NCBI RefSeq assembly: GCF_020615385.1 | Contig: NZ_JAJAVB010000040.1 | Span: forward strand, 1 to 37,315 | Direction of reading: 5' to 3' | From: Jiella soli | GTDB lineage: Bacteria; Pseudomonadota; Alphaproteobacteria; Rhizobiales; Rhizobiaceae | Length of the DNA stretch: 37,315 bases | Part shown: one piece after another, positions 23,852-32,684 of the stretch | Layout of the letters: every line of letters begins with the position of its first letter | How positions within the stretch are numbered: position 1 is the stretch's first letter | Program-made: the position numbers and the translations under genes | The notes under the pieces: model-generated | Seen by the model: the letters and a program-made list of their open reading frames with translations, nothing else | Told to the model about the DNA's origin: nothing | The model's database searches: none

Positions 23852-25387
23852 ATGAGCGAAGCGAGGATGGCATCCGTCGAATGCCGTGGCGTTTCGAAAT
23901 CCTATGGGGCGACAGTCGCCCTCGAGGATGTCTCGATCGCCATCGGCCCCGGCGAGGTCCATGCGCTTCTCGGCGAGAACGGCGCCGGCAAGTCGACATT
24001 GGTGAAGATCCTCGGCGGCGTCGTGCGGCCGGACAGCGGCTCGATGTCGCTGGCGGGTGAGACCTACGCCCCCGGCTCGATCATCGACGCGCGCCGCTGC
24101 GGCGTCGCCATCGCCTTCCAGGAACTCAGTCTGCTGCAGAACCTCACGGTGTCGGAGAACCTGTGCCTGCCCAAGCTGCCGGCGGCCAAAGCCGGCCTCT
24201 TTTCGCGCAGGAGGACGGTGGAGACGGCGTCTAAGATCCTCGCGCGCTTCGACCTGCCGCTCGATCCGGAGGAGGCCGTCGGGCAGCTTTCGTTGCCGGA
24301 TCGCCAGAGACTGGAGATCGTCCGCGCATTCTCACATGGGACGCGGCTTCTCGTCCTCGACGAGCCGACGGCCTCGCTGTCGGATGTCGACTGGCTGTTC
24401 CGACTGATCGAGAACGCCAGAAAGTCAGGAACCGCAGTCCTTTACATTTCCCACCGTCTGGCCGAGGTCCGCGCGATCTGCAGCCGGGCGACGGTGCTGC
24501 GCAACGGCCGGAGCATCGATACGGTCGATCTCTCCGGAGCCGACGACAGCCGCATCTTCGAGATGATGGTCGGCCGTTCCGCAAAGAAGAGCCTCACCAC
24601 CCATGCTGCAAAGCCGAGAAGCTCGAAGACGGTGCTGTCGGTCAGCGATCTGACGACCGACATGCTCGACAAGGTCTCCTTCGATCTGAAGGAAGGCGAA
24701 ATCCTCGGTGTGGCGGCGCTCGAGGGGCAAGGGCAGCGAGACCTGTTCCGCAGCCTGGTCGGCCTCGAGAAGCGCCATTCCGGCTCGATTTCGGTCGATG
24801 GCAAAGCCGTCGACATCCGCAGCCCCAAGGGCGCCCTCGCCTCCGGTCGGGGCCTTGCCTTCCTTCCCGAGGAGCGGAAGACGGAAGGGATCTTTGCGAG
24901 CCTGACGACGGCATCGAACATGACCCTGCCCGTCGTCGGGAACGTCGCATCCTTCGGCGTCGTCTCCGGCACCAGGGAGCAGAGTGCCGCCGGGAAGACG
25001 GCGGACGTGGTCGATCTCGCCCGCCGTTACCTGCCGTTCAAGATCTCGAACCTGTCGGGCGGCAATCAGCAGAAGGCGCTTCTGGCCCGGACCATGATGA
25101 CGGGCGCCGGCATCCTGCTTCTGTTCGACCCGACCCGTGGTGTCGACGTCGGGACCAAGCAGTCGATCTATGAAGCCGTCCAGCGGTTCACCGAGGATGG
25201 CGGATCGGTCCTGTTCTACTCGTCCGAACTTCCCGAAATCACCAGCCTCGCCCAGCGATGCCTCGTCCTTTACGGCGGCCGGATCGTCGAAGCCTTCGAA
25301 GGGGACGCCATCGAGGAGCAGAACCTCGTCGGTGCGATGATCGGACATCGCGAGGACAATGCGGCGTCGAAGGGAGCGTACGCGTGA
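23852..25387 (+). CDS. Sugar ABC transporter ATPase, RbsA/XylG type with altered second domain
   Basis: This is a two-domain ATPase of a ribose/xylose-type importer, 511 residues. Domain 1 has Walker A GENGAGKST at about residues 41-49, signature QLSLPDRQRLEI and Walker B LLVLDEPTASLS. Domain 2 has a degenerate Walker A (EGQGQRDLF, normal in this family), a good signature SNLSGGNQQK, but an unusual Walker B, LLLFDPTRGVD. Phe425 stands where Asp is usual and Asp426 where the catalytic Glu is usual, so site 2 is probably hydrolytically weak. The ATG at 23852 follows GGGAGGAGGG. A GTGA overlap joins it to the first permease gene. Confidence 0.93.
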   Translation: MSEARMASVECRGVSKSYGATVALEDVSIAIGPGEVHALLGENGAGKSTLVKILGGVVRPDSGSMSLAGETYAPGSIIDARRCGVAIAFQELSLLQNLTVSENLCLPKLPAAKAGLFSRRRTVETASKILARFDLPLDPEEAVGQLSLPDRQRLEIVRAFSHGTRLLVLDEPTASLSDVDWLFRLIENARKSGTAVLYISHRLAEVRAICSRATVLRNGRSIDTVDLSGADDSRIFEMMVGRSAKKSLTTHAAKPRSSKTVLSVSDLTTDMLDKVSFDLKEGEILGVAALEGQGQRDLFRSLVGLEKRHSGSISVDGKAVDIRSPKGALASGRGLAFLPEERKTEGIFASLTTASNMTLPVVGNVASFGVVSGTREQSAAGKTADVVDLARRYLPFKISNLSGGNQQKALLARTMMTGAGILLLFDPTRGVDVGTKQSIYEAVQRFTEDGGSVLFYSSELPEITSLAQRCLVLYGGRIVEAFEGDAIEEQNLVGAMIGHREDNAASKGAYA

Positions 25388-26388
25388 GCGTTGCCGCCAG
25401 CCTCACGAGCGAACGCGCGAGCCGGCCGGCGGTGCGCCTGAAGCGCATGCTGTCCGGTGGCGCGGCGGTGGTCTTCGTCCTGTATCTGGCGATGTACGCG
25501 CTCTACGCCTGGTTCGAGCCATCGGCGCTGTCGCTCTACACCTTCACCAATCTGATGAACAATTCCGCGCCGCTCGCCATCGCAGCGGCGGGCGAGACGA
25601 TGGTGGTCCTGGCGAGAGGCTTCGACCTCTCCGTCGCCGGCGTGATCTCGCTCACCAACGTCTTCATGGCGCTCTATCCGATCGAAGGCCCGCTCGGCGC
25701 GCTCGCAAGCCTTGCGATCTGCATCGCGATCGGCGCGGTCGTCGGGGTGATCAACGGGTTTCTGGTGGCAAAGCTGGGTCTCCAGACCATTGCCGCGACC
25801 CTCGGCACGATGATCGTCTGCCAGGGCCTTTCGCTGGTCTTCCTCGACGCGCCGGGCGGCTATGTCGCCCAGTGGGTCTCCTACGAGCTGACAGACACGC
25901 TGTTCGGCGTCCTGCCGATCTCGGGCCTCATCGTCCTCGCCGTCGCGCTTCTGTGGGCGGCCTTTTCGCGGACCAATACCGGGCTCAGCATCTATGCCGT
26001 CGGCGCGGACGAGCAGGCGGCGTCCCTCTCCGGCATTTCGGTGACGCGGACGCGCTTTGCCGCCTTCGTCGGGGCCGGCATGCTCTATGGCCTCGCGGGC
26101 TACATGCTCAGCGCCCAGACCGCGACCGGCGATCCGAAGGCCGGCGAGTCCTTCCTGCTGCTCGCCTTCGCCGCCGTAGCGCTCGGCGGAACCTCGCTCG
26201 CGGGCGGTCGTGGCGGCATCCTCGGATCGATCTTCGGTGCCGGCGTTCTCATGCTGCTGCAGAAGGTGCTCTTCGCCGCCGGCGTCTCGTCCTTCTACAC
26301 GGGCATGTTCCAGTCGGTCATCCTGGTCGCCGCGATCATCTTCGGCAACCTGATCGGGCGGACGTTCTCCAAGGGAGCGGTGCGATGA
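25384..26388 (+). CDS. Sugar ABC transporter permease, RbsC type (first)
   Basis: This is a 334-residue inner-membrane protein with 8-10 hydrophobic segments. Family markers are NSAPLAIAAAGETMVVLARG followed by FDLSVAGVISLTNV, then SIYAVGADEQAASLSGISV and AFAAVALGGTSLAGGRGGIL. The start is GTG at 25384, overlapping the ATPase stop by four bases. It is followed by a second, different RbsC-type permease, so the channel is probably a heterodimer, unlike the RbsC homodimer of the ribose system. Substrate unknown. Confidence 0.92.
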   Translation: MSVAASLTSERASRPAVRLKRMLSGGAAVVFVLYLAMYALYAWFEPSALSLYTFTNLMNNSAPLAIAAAGETMVVLARGFDLSVAGVISLTNVFMALYPIEGPLGALASLAICIAIGAVVGVINGFLVAKLGLQTIAATLGTMIVCQGLSLVFLDAPGGYVAQWVSYELTDTLFGVLPISGLIVLAVALLWAAFSRTNTGLSIYAVGADEQAASLSGISVTRTRFAAFVGAGMLYGLAGYMLSAQTATGDPKAGESFLLLAFAAVALGGTSLAGGRGGILGSIFGAGVLMLLQKVLFAAGVSSFYTGMFQSVILVAAIIFGNLIGRTFSKGAVR

Positions 26389-27413
26389 AGCCGACCACCG
26401 GACACGAAGCTTCCGGCAAGGACGCGTTCGCGAATTCCGAGGACAAGCGCGGATCGAGCGGCATCGACCGGGATCTCGTCAACGTCATCGCAGTCTTCGC
26501 TCTTTCGGCTGTCCTGATCCTGTGCTCGCGTTTCGTCAGCCCTGCGCTGGGGTCCTGGAGCCAGGTCCTGACGATCCTGACGCTGTCGTCCTTCCTGATC
26601 GTCCTGTCCTTCGGCCAGGGTCTGGTCATCCTGGTGGGCGGGCTCGATCTCTCGACCCCTTCGCTGGTCGTCATCGGCGGCGTGCTCGCCACCGTCTACG
26701 GCAGCGACGGCGGGGCCTTCTACATCCTGCCGCTCGCCCTGTGCGTCTGTGCGCTGGTCGGGCTGGTCAACGGCGCCGGCGTCGTCCTCCTGGGCATACC
26801 ACCCTTCATCATGACGCTCGCCTCGTCGATCTTCGTCGCCTCGGCGGCCCTCGGACTCACCGGCGGCACGCCGCGGGGCAACTCTCCGGAGATCCTCGCC
26901 TTCCTGATGAAGGAGCGTTGGCTCGGCGTCCCGGTCGTCGTCTACTTCGTCGTGCTGTTCGCCGTCCTCGGCTGGATCGTCCAGAGCCGGACGACGCTCG
27001 GACGCCGTCTCTACGCGATCGGCGTCAACCGCGAGGCCGCACGCATCGCCGGGGTCAACGTCGGCGTCGTCGAGGCCATTCCCTATGCCGTCAGCGCGGC
27101 CTGTGCCGGCTTCGTCGGCATGATGCTCGTCGGCTATTCCGACGGCGCGACGCTCCGGATGGGCGACAGCTACCTGCTACCCGGGATCGCCGCCGTGGTG
27201 ATCGGCGGATCCTCGATCCTCGGCGGAAGCGGAAGCTTCATCGGCACCGTCGGCGGCGCGATCCTGCTGACCACGCTCGGCACCGTCATCGCCGCGATCG
27301 GTCTCGACCAGGGATATCGCACGATCATCGAGGGTTCGATCATCCTCGTCGCCCTCATCCTGCTGCGCGAGGACCTGTTCTCAGGGCTTCGCCTGCGCAG
27401 CCGGAAAGCATGA
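26385..27413 (+). CDS. Sugar ABC transporter permease, RbsC type (second)
   Basis: This 342-residue protein pairs with the product of 25384-26388. It has a hydrophilic N terminus of about 35 residues and then RbsC features: SFGQGLVILVGGLDLSTPSL, LGRRLYAIGVNREAARIAGV and GIAAVVIGGSSILGGSGSFI. The frame is open upstream to 25359 only because it reads the first permease gene out of phase; the true ATG is at 26385, overlapping that gene's stop (ATGA). The gap of 105 bp to the binding-protein gene contains hairpins. Confidence 0.92.
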   Translation: MKPTTGHEASGKDAFANSEDKRGSSGIDRDLVNVIAVFALSAVLILCSRFVSPALGSWSQVLTILTLSSFLIVLSFGQGLVILVGGLDLSTPSLVVIGGVLATVYGSDGGAFYILPLALCVCALVGLVNGAGVVLLGIPPFIMTLASSIFVASAALGLTGGTPRGNSPEILAFLMKERWLGVPVVVYFVVLFAVLGWIVQSRTTLGRRLYAIGVNREAARIAGVNVGVVEAIPYAVSAACAGFVGMMLVGYSDGATLRMGDSYLLPGIAAVVIGGSSILGGSGSFIGTVGGAILLTTLGTVIAAIGLDQGYRTIIEGSIILVALILLREDLFSGLRLRSRKA

Positions 27414-27446
27414 AAGCGGACCATCTGGGAGGACCGCTTCGACCCC

Positions 27447-27494
27447 GATGGAGGGAGGTTCCATCGACCTGTCACGTCCCCGCCCCAGGGGACG
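27447..27494 (+). other. Paired hairpins upstream of the binding-protein gene
   Basis: Two stem-loops lie between the second permease and the binding-protein gene. GATGGA/TCCATC at 27447-27465 has a 7-base loop. CGTCCCC/GGGGACG at 27475-27494 is a 7-bp GC-rich stem with a 6-base loop. They end 24 bases before the ATG of the binding-protein gene. There is no T-run, so they are more likely mRNA-processing or stabilising elements than terminators. Confidence 0.45.
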
Positions 27495-27518
27495 GGCACC
27501 AACAGGGAGTGAGACGGA

Positions 27519-28751
27519 ATGAGGTTGAACAATCTGATGAAAGGCGTGGCGTCCGCAGCCACGATCGCGGGACTGGCCGCAACGCTCAGTGCCACGCTGG
27601 CGCAGGCTCAGGACGCGGGAGCCGACAAGAAGTACAAGATCTATCTCGCGATGAGCTACAGCGGCAATTCCTGGCAGTCGGAAGCCGCCAACATCGTCAA
27701 GGCGCTGGCCAAGACCCCGCCCTACGACAAGGAGGTCGAACTTACCGAGGTCATCTCGGGAACCGATCCGCAGGCCCAGATCTCCGCCTATGAGAGCATG
27801 ATCCAGGCCGGCGCCGACGGCGTCATCAGCTTCCCGATCTCCGCCACCGCCCTCAACCGCACGATCAAGCGCGGCTGCGACCAGGGCGTGAAGTTCTTCA
27901 TGTACGACGCAACGGTCACCGAGCCCTGCGCCTACAATGTCAGCTTCATCACGGCGGGCTTCGGCGAGAACACCGCCCAGGCGCTCGTCAACGAGCTCGG
28001 CGGGAAGGGCAAGATCTTCCTCTCGCGAGGCGTTCCGGGCAATTCGGTCGACAAGCGCCATACCGACGGCGCCATGCATATCTTCAACCAGTATCCCGGC
28101 ATCTCGGTCGTCGCCGAGTATTACAGCTACTGGGACGATCGCACGACGCAGCAGGAAACCGCCAAGGCGCTCGCCGCGCATCCGGACGTCGACGGCATCT
28201 GGGCACAAGCCGGCGAATACGGTGCCGTCCAGGCGCTCCTCGACAAGGGCGACAAGCTGGTTCCGATCACCGGCGAGAATTCGGACGGTTTCCGCCTCGC
28301 GCTGGCCGATCCGAAGATGCAGGAGATGGGCCTGAAGGGCGTGTCCTCGGGTTCGCCCCCGGCTTCCGCCGGCTATGCCTTCAAGGTCATGATGGAGATC
28401 CTGACGGGCAAGCGCGACCTCAAGCCGATGAACATCCAGTATCCGCTTCCCTGGGTACCGGCCGCCGACGTCAAGCTTTGCAAGGGCGACACCTTCGAGG
28501 ACGGCTGCAACGTCTTCCCGTCCGAAAAGGTGCCTTCCTCCTTCGTCACCGAGGTCTTCAACCCGACGCTCCTGCCGGAACTGTCCCTGACGTCGGCCCT
28601 CGACGGCAATCCGACGCCGGGCGCGACCATCCAGCCGCTTCCCGAGGAGATTACGCAGGCACCGGACTCGCCGGGCATCAACTGCCAGCGTTGCGAGGCC
28701 CCGGAAAACCAGTATGAGTTGAAAAAGGTCAAGGCCACGGTCCAACCCTGA
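27519..28751 (+). CDS. Sugar ABC transporter substrate-binding protein, RbsB-like, with Cys-containing C-terminal extension
   Basis: This is the periplasmic receptor for the importer at 23852-27413. Residues 1-30 form a signal peptide (ATLAQA-QD). The mature part has the periplasmic-binding type 1 fold: IYLAMSYSGNSWQSEAANIV, DPQAQISAYESMIQAGADG, ISFPISATALNRTIKRG, GKIFLSRGVPGNSVDKRHTDG and GIWAQAGEYGAVQALLDKG. At 410 residues it is about 100 longer than RbsB. The extra C-terminal part carries Cys321/Cys330 and a CQRC pair (389-392). Unlike ribose systems it is last among the transport genes. The ATG at 27519 follows AGGGAGTGAGACGGA. Confidence 0.9.
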   Translation: MRLNNLMKGVASAATIAGLAATLSATLAQAQDAGADKKYKIYLAMSYSGNSWQSEAANIVKALAKTPPYDKEVELTEVISGTDPQAQISAYESMIQAGADGVISFPISATALNRTIKRGCDQGVKFFMYDATVTEPCAYNVSFITAGFGENTAQALVNELGGKGKIFLSRGVPGNSVDKRHTDGAMHIFNQYPGISVVAEYYSYWDDRTTQQETAKALAAHPDVDGIWAQAGEYGAVQALLDKGDKLVPITGENSDGFRLALADPKMQEMGLKGVSSGSPPASAGYAFKVMMEILTGKRDLKPMNIQYPLPWVPAADVKLCKGDTFEDGCNVFPSEKVPSSFVTEVFNPTLLPELSLTSALDGNPTPGATIQPLPEEITQAPDSPGINCQRCEAPENQYELKKVKATVQP

Positions 28752-28762
28752 TCCCTGCCCCG

Positions 28763-28790
28763 CCGGGACGGCCCTCGTCGGCCGCCCCGG
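28763..28790 (+). terminator. Strong hairpin after the binding-protein gene
   Basis: The 102-bp gap after the binding-protein stop contains a stem of ten base pairs with one A-C mismatch (arms 28763-28773 and 28780-28790, loop CTCGTC). No T-run follows, so it is probably a 3'-stabilising or partial attenuation element, not a complete terminator. The dehydrogenase gene follows in the same direction. Confidence 0.45.
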
Positions 28791-28853
28791 TGCCCTTCCG
28801 GCGACGCCCACGCGATCATAGAGCCGTTACGCTCGAACTGATGAGGAACTCCG

Positions 28854-30143
28854 ATGCCTACCTTTCTCAAGAAGGGTCAGAATCCCGACGAGACGGCCGC
28901 GGCCGACAAGAAGACTCGCGAGACGGTCGAGGGCATTCTGTCCGACATCGAAAGCCGCGGCGACGCCGCAATCCGCGAGCTGTCCGAAAAGTTCGACAAG
29001 TGGTCGCCCAAGGCGTTCAGGCTGACCGAGGATGAGATCGCGGAGGCGATGTCGAAAGTCTCCGAGCGCGACCTCGACGACATCAAGTTCGCCCAGGCAC
29101 AGGTGCGGAACTTCGCGCAGAAGCAGCGTGAGTGCCTGAAGGATCTGGAAGTGGAGACCCTTCCCGGCGTCATCCTCGGGCATCGCAACGTGCCGGTCGA
29201 GTCCGTCGGATGCTACGTGCCCGGCGGCAAGTATCCGATGGTGGCCTCGGCCCATATGAGCGTCGTCACCGCAAAGGTGGCCGGCGTCAAGCGCATCATT
29301 GCCTGCGCCCCGCCGTTCGAGGGTGGCCCGCATCCGGCAATCGTCACGGCCATGCATCTTGCGGGAGCTGACGAAATCTATGTTCTCGGCGGCGTTCAGG
29401 CCGTCGGCGCAATGGCGATCGGCACCGAGACGATCGCGCCGGTCGACATGCTGGTCGGCCCCGGCAACGCCTTCGTCGCAGAAGCCAAGCGGCAGCTCTA
29501 CGGCCGTATCGGCATCGACCTGTTCGCCGGGCCGACGGAGACCCTCGTCATTGCAGACGACACCGTCGATGGCGAGCTCTGCGCGACCGACCTCCTCGGC
29601 CAGGCCGAGCACGGGCCGACCTCGCCCGCGGTGCTTTTGACCAATTCCGAAAAGCTCGCCCGCGACACGATGGGGGAGATCGAGCGCCAGCTGAAGGTGT
29701 TGCCGACCGGCGAGACCGCCCGGCAGGCCTGGGAGACCTTTGGCGAGGTCATCGTCTGCGACAGCGAGGAGGAGATGCTGAAGGAAGCCGATCGCATAGC
29801 GTCCGAGCACGTGCAGGTCATGACCCGCGACCCCGACTTTTTCCTCAACAACATGCGCAACTACGGTGCACTGTTCCTCGGTCCGCGCACCAACGTCGCC
29901 TATGGCGACAAGGTCATCGGCACGAACCACACGCTGCCGACGAAGAAGGCGGCCCGCTACACCGGCGGTCTGTGGGTCGGCAAGTTCCTCAAGACCTGCA
30001 CGTACCAGAAGGTCCTCACCGACGAGGCCAGTGCCGAGATCGGCGAGCGGTGCTCGCGCCTGTGCATGCTCGAAGGGTTTGCCGGACACGCCGAGCAGGC
30101 CAACATCCGTGCACGCCGCTATGGCGGACGGAACAACGCCTGA
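28854..30143 (+). CDS. Histidinol-dehydrogenase-family zinc alcohol dehydrogenase (HpsN-like)
   Basis: This 429-residue enzyme has the HisD fold. The likely metal ligands are Gln250 and His253 (LLGQAEHG), Asp352 (YGDK) and His412 (GFAGHAEQ). The catalytic Glu318-His319 pair sits in ASEHVQVM. The segment [20 protein letters not shown] resembles, from memory, the catabolic sulfopropanediol dehydrogenase (HpsN) group, and differs from true HisD. Such enzymes oxidise a primary alcohol through an aldehyde to a carboxylate with two NAD. With no his genes nearby and a sugar importer upstream, it should oxidise the imported compound. Sulfopropanediol is possible, but no other sulfonate genes are seen. 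The ATG at 28854 follows GAGGAACTCC. Confidence 0.85.
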   Translation: MPTFLKKGQNPDETAAADKKTRETVEGILSDIESRGDAAIRELSEKFDKWSPKAFRLTEDEIAEAMSKVSERDLDDIKFAQAQVRNFAQKQRECLKDLEVETLPGVILGHRNVPVESVGCYVPGGKYPMVASAHMSVVTAKVAGVKRIIACAPPFEGGPHPAIVTAMHLAGADEIYVLGGVQAVGAMAIGTETIAPVDMLVGPGNAFVAEAKRQLYGRIGIDLFAGPTETLVIADDTVDGELCATDLLGQAEHGPTSPAVLLTNSEKLARDTMGEIERQLKVLPTGETARQAWETFGEVIVCDSEEEMLKEADRIASEHVQVMTRDPDFFLNNMRNYGALFLGPRTNVAYGDKVIGTNHTLPTKKAARYTGGLWVGKFLKTCTYQKVLTDEASAEIGERCSRLCMLEGFAGHAEQANIRARRYGGRNNA

Positions 30144-31200
30144 CAGGCTGGATCGGGCGTTGACCACCTTTTCGAACGACCAGGAAATGCGGGCAAGAAT
30201 TACCGCCAAGGAACTCGCCCGCGACCTCGGCATGTCGATCTCGACCGTTTCGCGGGCATTCGATCCGAAATCGGTGGTCGCCTCCACCACCCGTCGCCGG
30301 GTGCTGGAGCGGGCAGCCGAAATCGGCTATTCGCCCAATCCCCTCGCCCGGAGCCTCGTCACACGGCGCACCCGGATCATCGGCCTCGTCGTCTCCGACG
30401 TCGTCAATCCGTTCTATCCTGAGATGATGGCGCGGTTCACATCGAGCCTTCGGGATGCCGGCATGAACGCGATGCTGCAGGCATCGAACCCCGACGAGAT
30501 GATCGACGACGCGGTGCGCATGCTCCTCGACTACCAGCCGGACGCAGTCGTGGTGATGGCCGCGACGCTTTCCTCCGCCGCCGCCATGGACTGCCGACGG
30601 GCGGGCATACCGGTGGTGTTCTTCAACCGGCTTTCCAGCGATCCCCAGTCCTTCGGCATCACCTGCGACAACGTCGAGGGCGGGCGACGGGTGGCGCAGT
30701 TCCTGTTCGATCGCGGCCATCGAAAGCTCGCCTACGTCTCGGCCCTCAGGGACGCCTCGACCAATATCGAGCGCTACCGCGGGTTCCAGGAACGGTGCGC
30801 CGAGCTCGGGCTGGACGAGCCGATCGTCGTCGAGGCGGGATCGTTCTCCTACGAAGCGGGATATCACGCGGCCGCAAAGCTCGCGGCACCCGGCGCCTGC
30901 GACGGCTACTTCTGCGCCAACGACATTCTGGCGATCGGCTTCATCGAGGGGATCCGCCAGGAAACGAGCCTGCGCATTCCGCTGGATCTGTCGGTCGTCG
31001 GCTTCGACGACATCGCGATGGCGGCGTGGCCGTCTCATGCGCTGACGACCATCCCGCAGCCCGTCGACGAAATGCTCGCCGAAACCCTGACGGTCCTCGA
31101 GAGCCTCGGCTCCACCCGGATTTCCCACGAGCCCTTTATCCGGCGCATCGCGCCCGGCGATGTCATCGAGCGCAAGACGACGAGGAGACGTCATGGCTGA
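30121..31200 (+). CDS. LacI-family transcriptional repressor
   Basis: This is a regulator with an N-terminal HTH ([20 protein letters not shown], then [20 protein letters not shown] with the hinge) and a periplasmic-binding-protein-like effector domain ([73 protein letters not shown]). I give the ATG at 30121, which overlaps the dehydrogenase gene by 23 bases. The ATG at 30187 is an equally possible start and would give 338 residues with the HTH nearer the N terminus. It lies inside the operon it probably represses; matching palindromes are at 20329-20342 and 23792-23817. Confidence 0.9.
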   Translation: MADGTTPDRLDRALTTFSNDQEMRARITAKELARDLGMSISTVSRAFDPKSVVASTTRRRVLERAAEIGYSPNPLARSLVTRRTRIIGLVVSDVVNPFYPEMMARFTSSLRDAGMNAMLQASNPDEMIDDAVRMLLDYQPDAVVVMAATLSSAAAMDCRRAGIPVVFFNRLSSDPQSFGITCDNVEGGRRVAQFLFDRGHRKLAYVSALRDASTNIERYRGFQERCAELGLDEPIVVEAGSFSYEAGYHAAAKLAAPGACDGYFCANDILAIGFIEGIRQETSLRIPLDLSVVGFDDIAMAAWPSHALTTIPQPVDEMLAETLTVLESLGSTRISHEPFIRRIAPGDVIERKTTRRRHG

Positions 31201-31762
31201 CGCCAGAACGCATTCCGGCTTCTTCGAGCGCGCCGTCACCATCCACCGCGCCGACTGCGAGACGCTCGCCCTGAAGTCCGACTCGTCCGGTTTCTTGGCC
31301 GCCGCCGAAACGCCGCTGCCTCCCGATCTCGAGGACGCCGTGGCCGGCTACGTCCTTGCCGCACGGCGGGCCTATGACGGGATGCGCCGCCAGATCGGCC
31401 ATCTCGCCGGCCTTCTCATCCTCGCGGAAGCCGGAGGACGCGAGGTCCTCGCCGTTGCCGCGCTGTCGGACGCGACGGAGAAGTGGGAGACGATCCGCGA
31501 CGTCCTCGACACCACGAAGACGCCGCCGCGGCTGGAGCACCACCGGGACGGCCTGCTTCTGGCCCATCAGGCGATCGGCGAGGCCCTCGCCGATTTCGGC
31601 CGGATCGGGCTTCCGGGAAAGGACAGCGGCCCTGCGATCTCGGCACGGCTCAATCGGGCCTATCGCATTCTGCAAGGCATCGCCGAACCGCAAGCGGGAA
31701 TGACGATGGTCGATTTCTCTCACGCATGCTGCAGCTGCGGAAAGCATGCAACGGGCGGGTGA
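31193..31762 (+). CDS. Uncharacterised 189-residue protein with C-terminal Cys/His cluster
   Basis: I do not recognise this protein. It has no signal peptide or membrane segment. It is rich in Ala and charged residues and looks mostly helical (VAGYVLAARRAYDGMRRQIG, LILAEAGGREVLAVAALSD, LLAHQAIGEALADFGRIG). It ends in the striking DFSHACCSCGKHATGG, a CCxCxxH cluster that could bind a metal or be redox-active. The ATG at 31193 overlaps the LacI stop by eight bases and follows GAGGAGAC, so it is genuinely translated within the operon. Possible roles are a metal-dependent accessory factor or a small regulator; neither is established. Confidence 0.75.
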   Translation: MADARTHSGFFERAVTIHRADCETLALKSDSSGFLAAAETPLPPDLEDAVAGYVLAARRAYDGMRRQIGHLAGLLILAEAGGREVLAVAALSDATEKWETIRDVLDTTKTPPRLEHHRDGLLLAHQAIGEALADFGRIGLPGKDSGPAISARLNRAYRILQGIAEPQAGMTMVDFSHACCSCGKHATGG

Positions 31763-31791
31763 TTTCTCAAGACAATAAACGGGAGGAAACC

Positions 31792-32676
31792 ATGGCAGAC
31801 TATTCGATCTGGGTGCTCGAATACAGCTACGTGAAAGACTACCACAAGAGCGGCGTTCTCTACGGCGCCCACAACCAGGGCTACGTCAAGCTGCCTTACT
31901 GCTACGTCCTGATCAAGGGCAACGGCCATACGGCGATGGTGGACGTCGGCTACAATGACAAGGACTACGGCAAGCACCTTGCCGACAAGTTCGGCGTCGA
32001 GAACTGGCATTCCCCCAAAGACGTTCTTGCCGGCGTCGGCGTCCGGCCCGAGGACGTCGACACGGTCTTCGTCACCCATTCCCACTTCGATCACTTCGGC
32101 AATGTCGAGGCGTTTCCGAACGCGCATTTCTATATCCAGGAGCGCGAGATCTCGAAGAACGTCTGGGCCATGGCCCTGCCCGACCGGATGCGCTGGATGA
32201 TGACGGCGGTCGATCCGGGCGACATCCTGCGCGGCGTAGGCCTTGCGCAGCAGAAGCGCCTGACCATGGTCGACGGATCGCTCGAGGACGCGCTGCCGGG
32301 GATCGATCTGCACGCGGCCGTCGACAGCCACACCTACGGCTCGATGTGGGTGACGGTGCGCAACGACGGCAAGAAGCAGTCCGACGACACCTGGGTTCTC
32401 GCCGGCGACCTCGTCTATGTCTTCGAAAACGTCGAGGGAAGCGGCTGGGCGGTCGACGTCGACACGCTCTACGTGCCAGTCGGCCTCGCCGCGGGCAGCC
32501 AGACGAACCTTGTGCTCGCCACCGAGGAGATGATGAAGCAGACCGGCTACGAGGCCCGCCGCGTCATCCCGATCCACGAGGAGCGTCTGAAGGACACGTT
32601 CCCCTGCCGGATCACCGAGGACGGGCTGCGGATCTCGGAGATCTGCCTCGCCGACGGTGAAAGCTCGAAGGTCTGA
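31792..32676 (+). CDS. Metallo-beta-lactamase-fold hydrolase (lactonase-like)
   Basis: This 294-residue enzyme carries the dinuclear-zinc motif HSHFDH at residues 96-101. His180 (VDSHTYGSM), Asp206 (LAGDLVY) and His262 (IPIHEE) complete the site. The layout and length recall N-acyl-homoserine lactonases and 4-pyridoxolactonase, so lactone opening is the leading idea; here the substrate would be a sugar-acid lactone or a product of the neighbouring dehydrogenases. No signal peptide is seen, so it acts in the cytoplasm. The ATG at 31792 follows GGGAGGAAACC, one of the best ribosome-binding sites in the window. Confidence 0.88.
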   Translation: MADYSIWVLEYSYVKDYHKSGVLYGAHNQGYVKLPYCYVLIKGNGHTAMVDVGYNDKDYGKHLADKFGVENWHSPKDVLAGVGVRPEDVDTVFVTHSHFDHFGNVEAFPNAHFYIQEREISKNVWAMALPDRMRWMMTAVDPGDILRGVGLAQQKRLTMVDGSLEDALPGIDLHAAVDSHTYGSMWVTVRNDGKKQSDDTWVLAGDLVYVFENVEGSGWAVDVDTLYVPVGLAAGSQTNLVLATEEMMKQTGYEARRVIPIHEERLKDTFPCRITEDGLRISEICLADGESSKV

Positions 32677-32684
32677 GTCCCCTC

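Noticed and set aside
25359-26384. A 684-residue fusion protein ending in the second RbsC-type permease
   Set aside because: The first 342 codons read the first permease gene out of frame and have no membrane character. The ATG at 26385 with an ATGA overlap is the real start.
28854-30143. Histidine biosynthesis hisD
   Set aside because: No other his gene nearby, an operon of transport and catabolic enzymes, and sequence segments of the HpsN-like group make a biosynthetic role unlikely.
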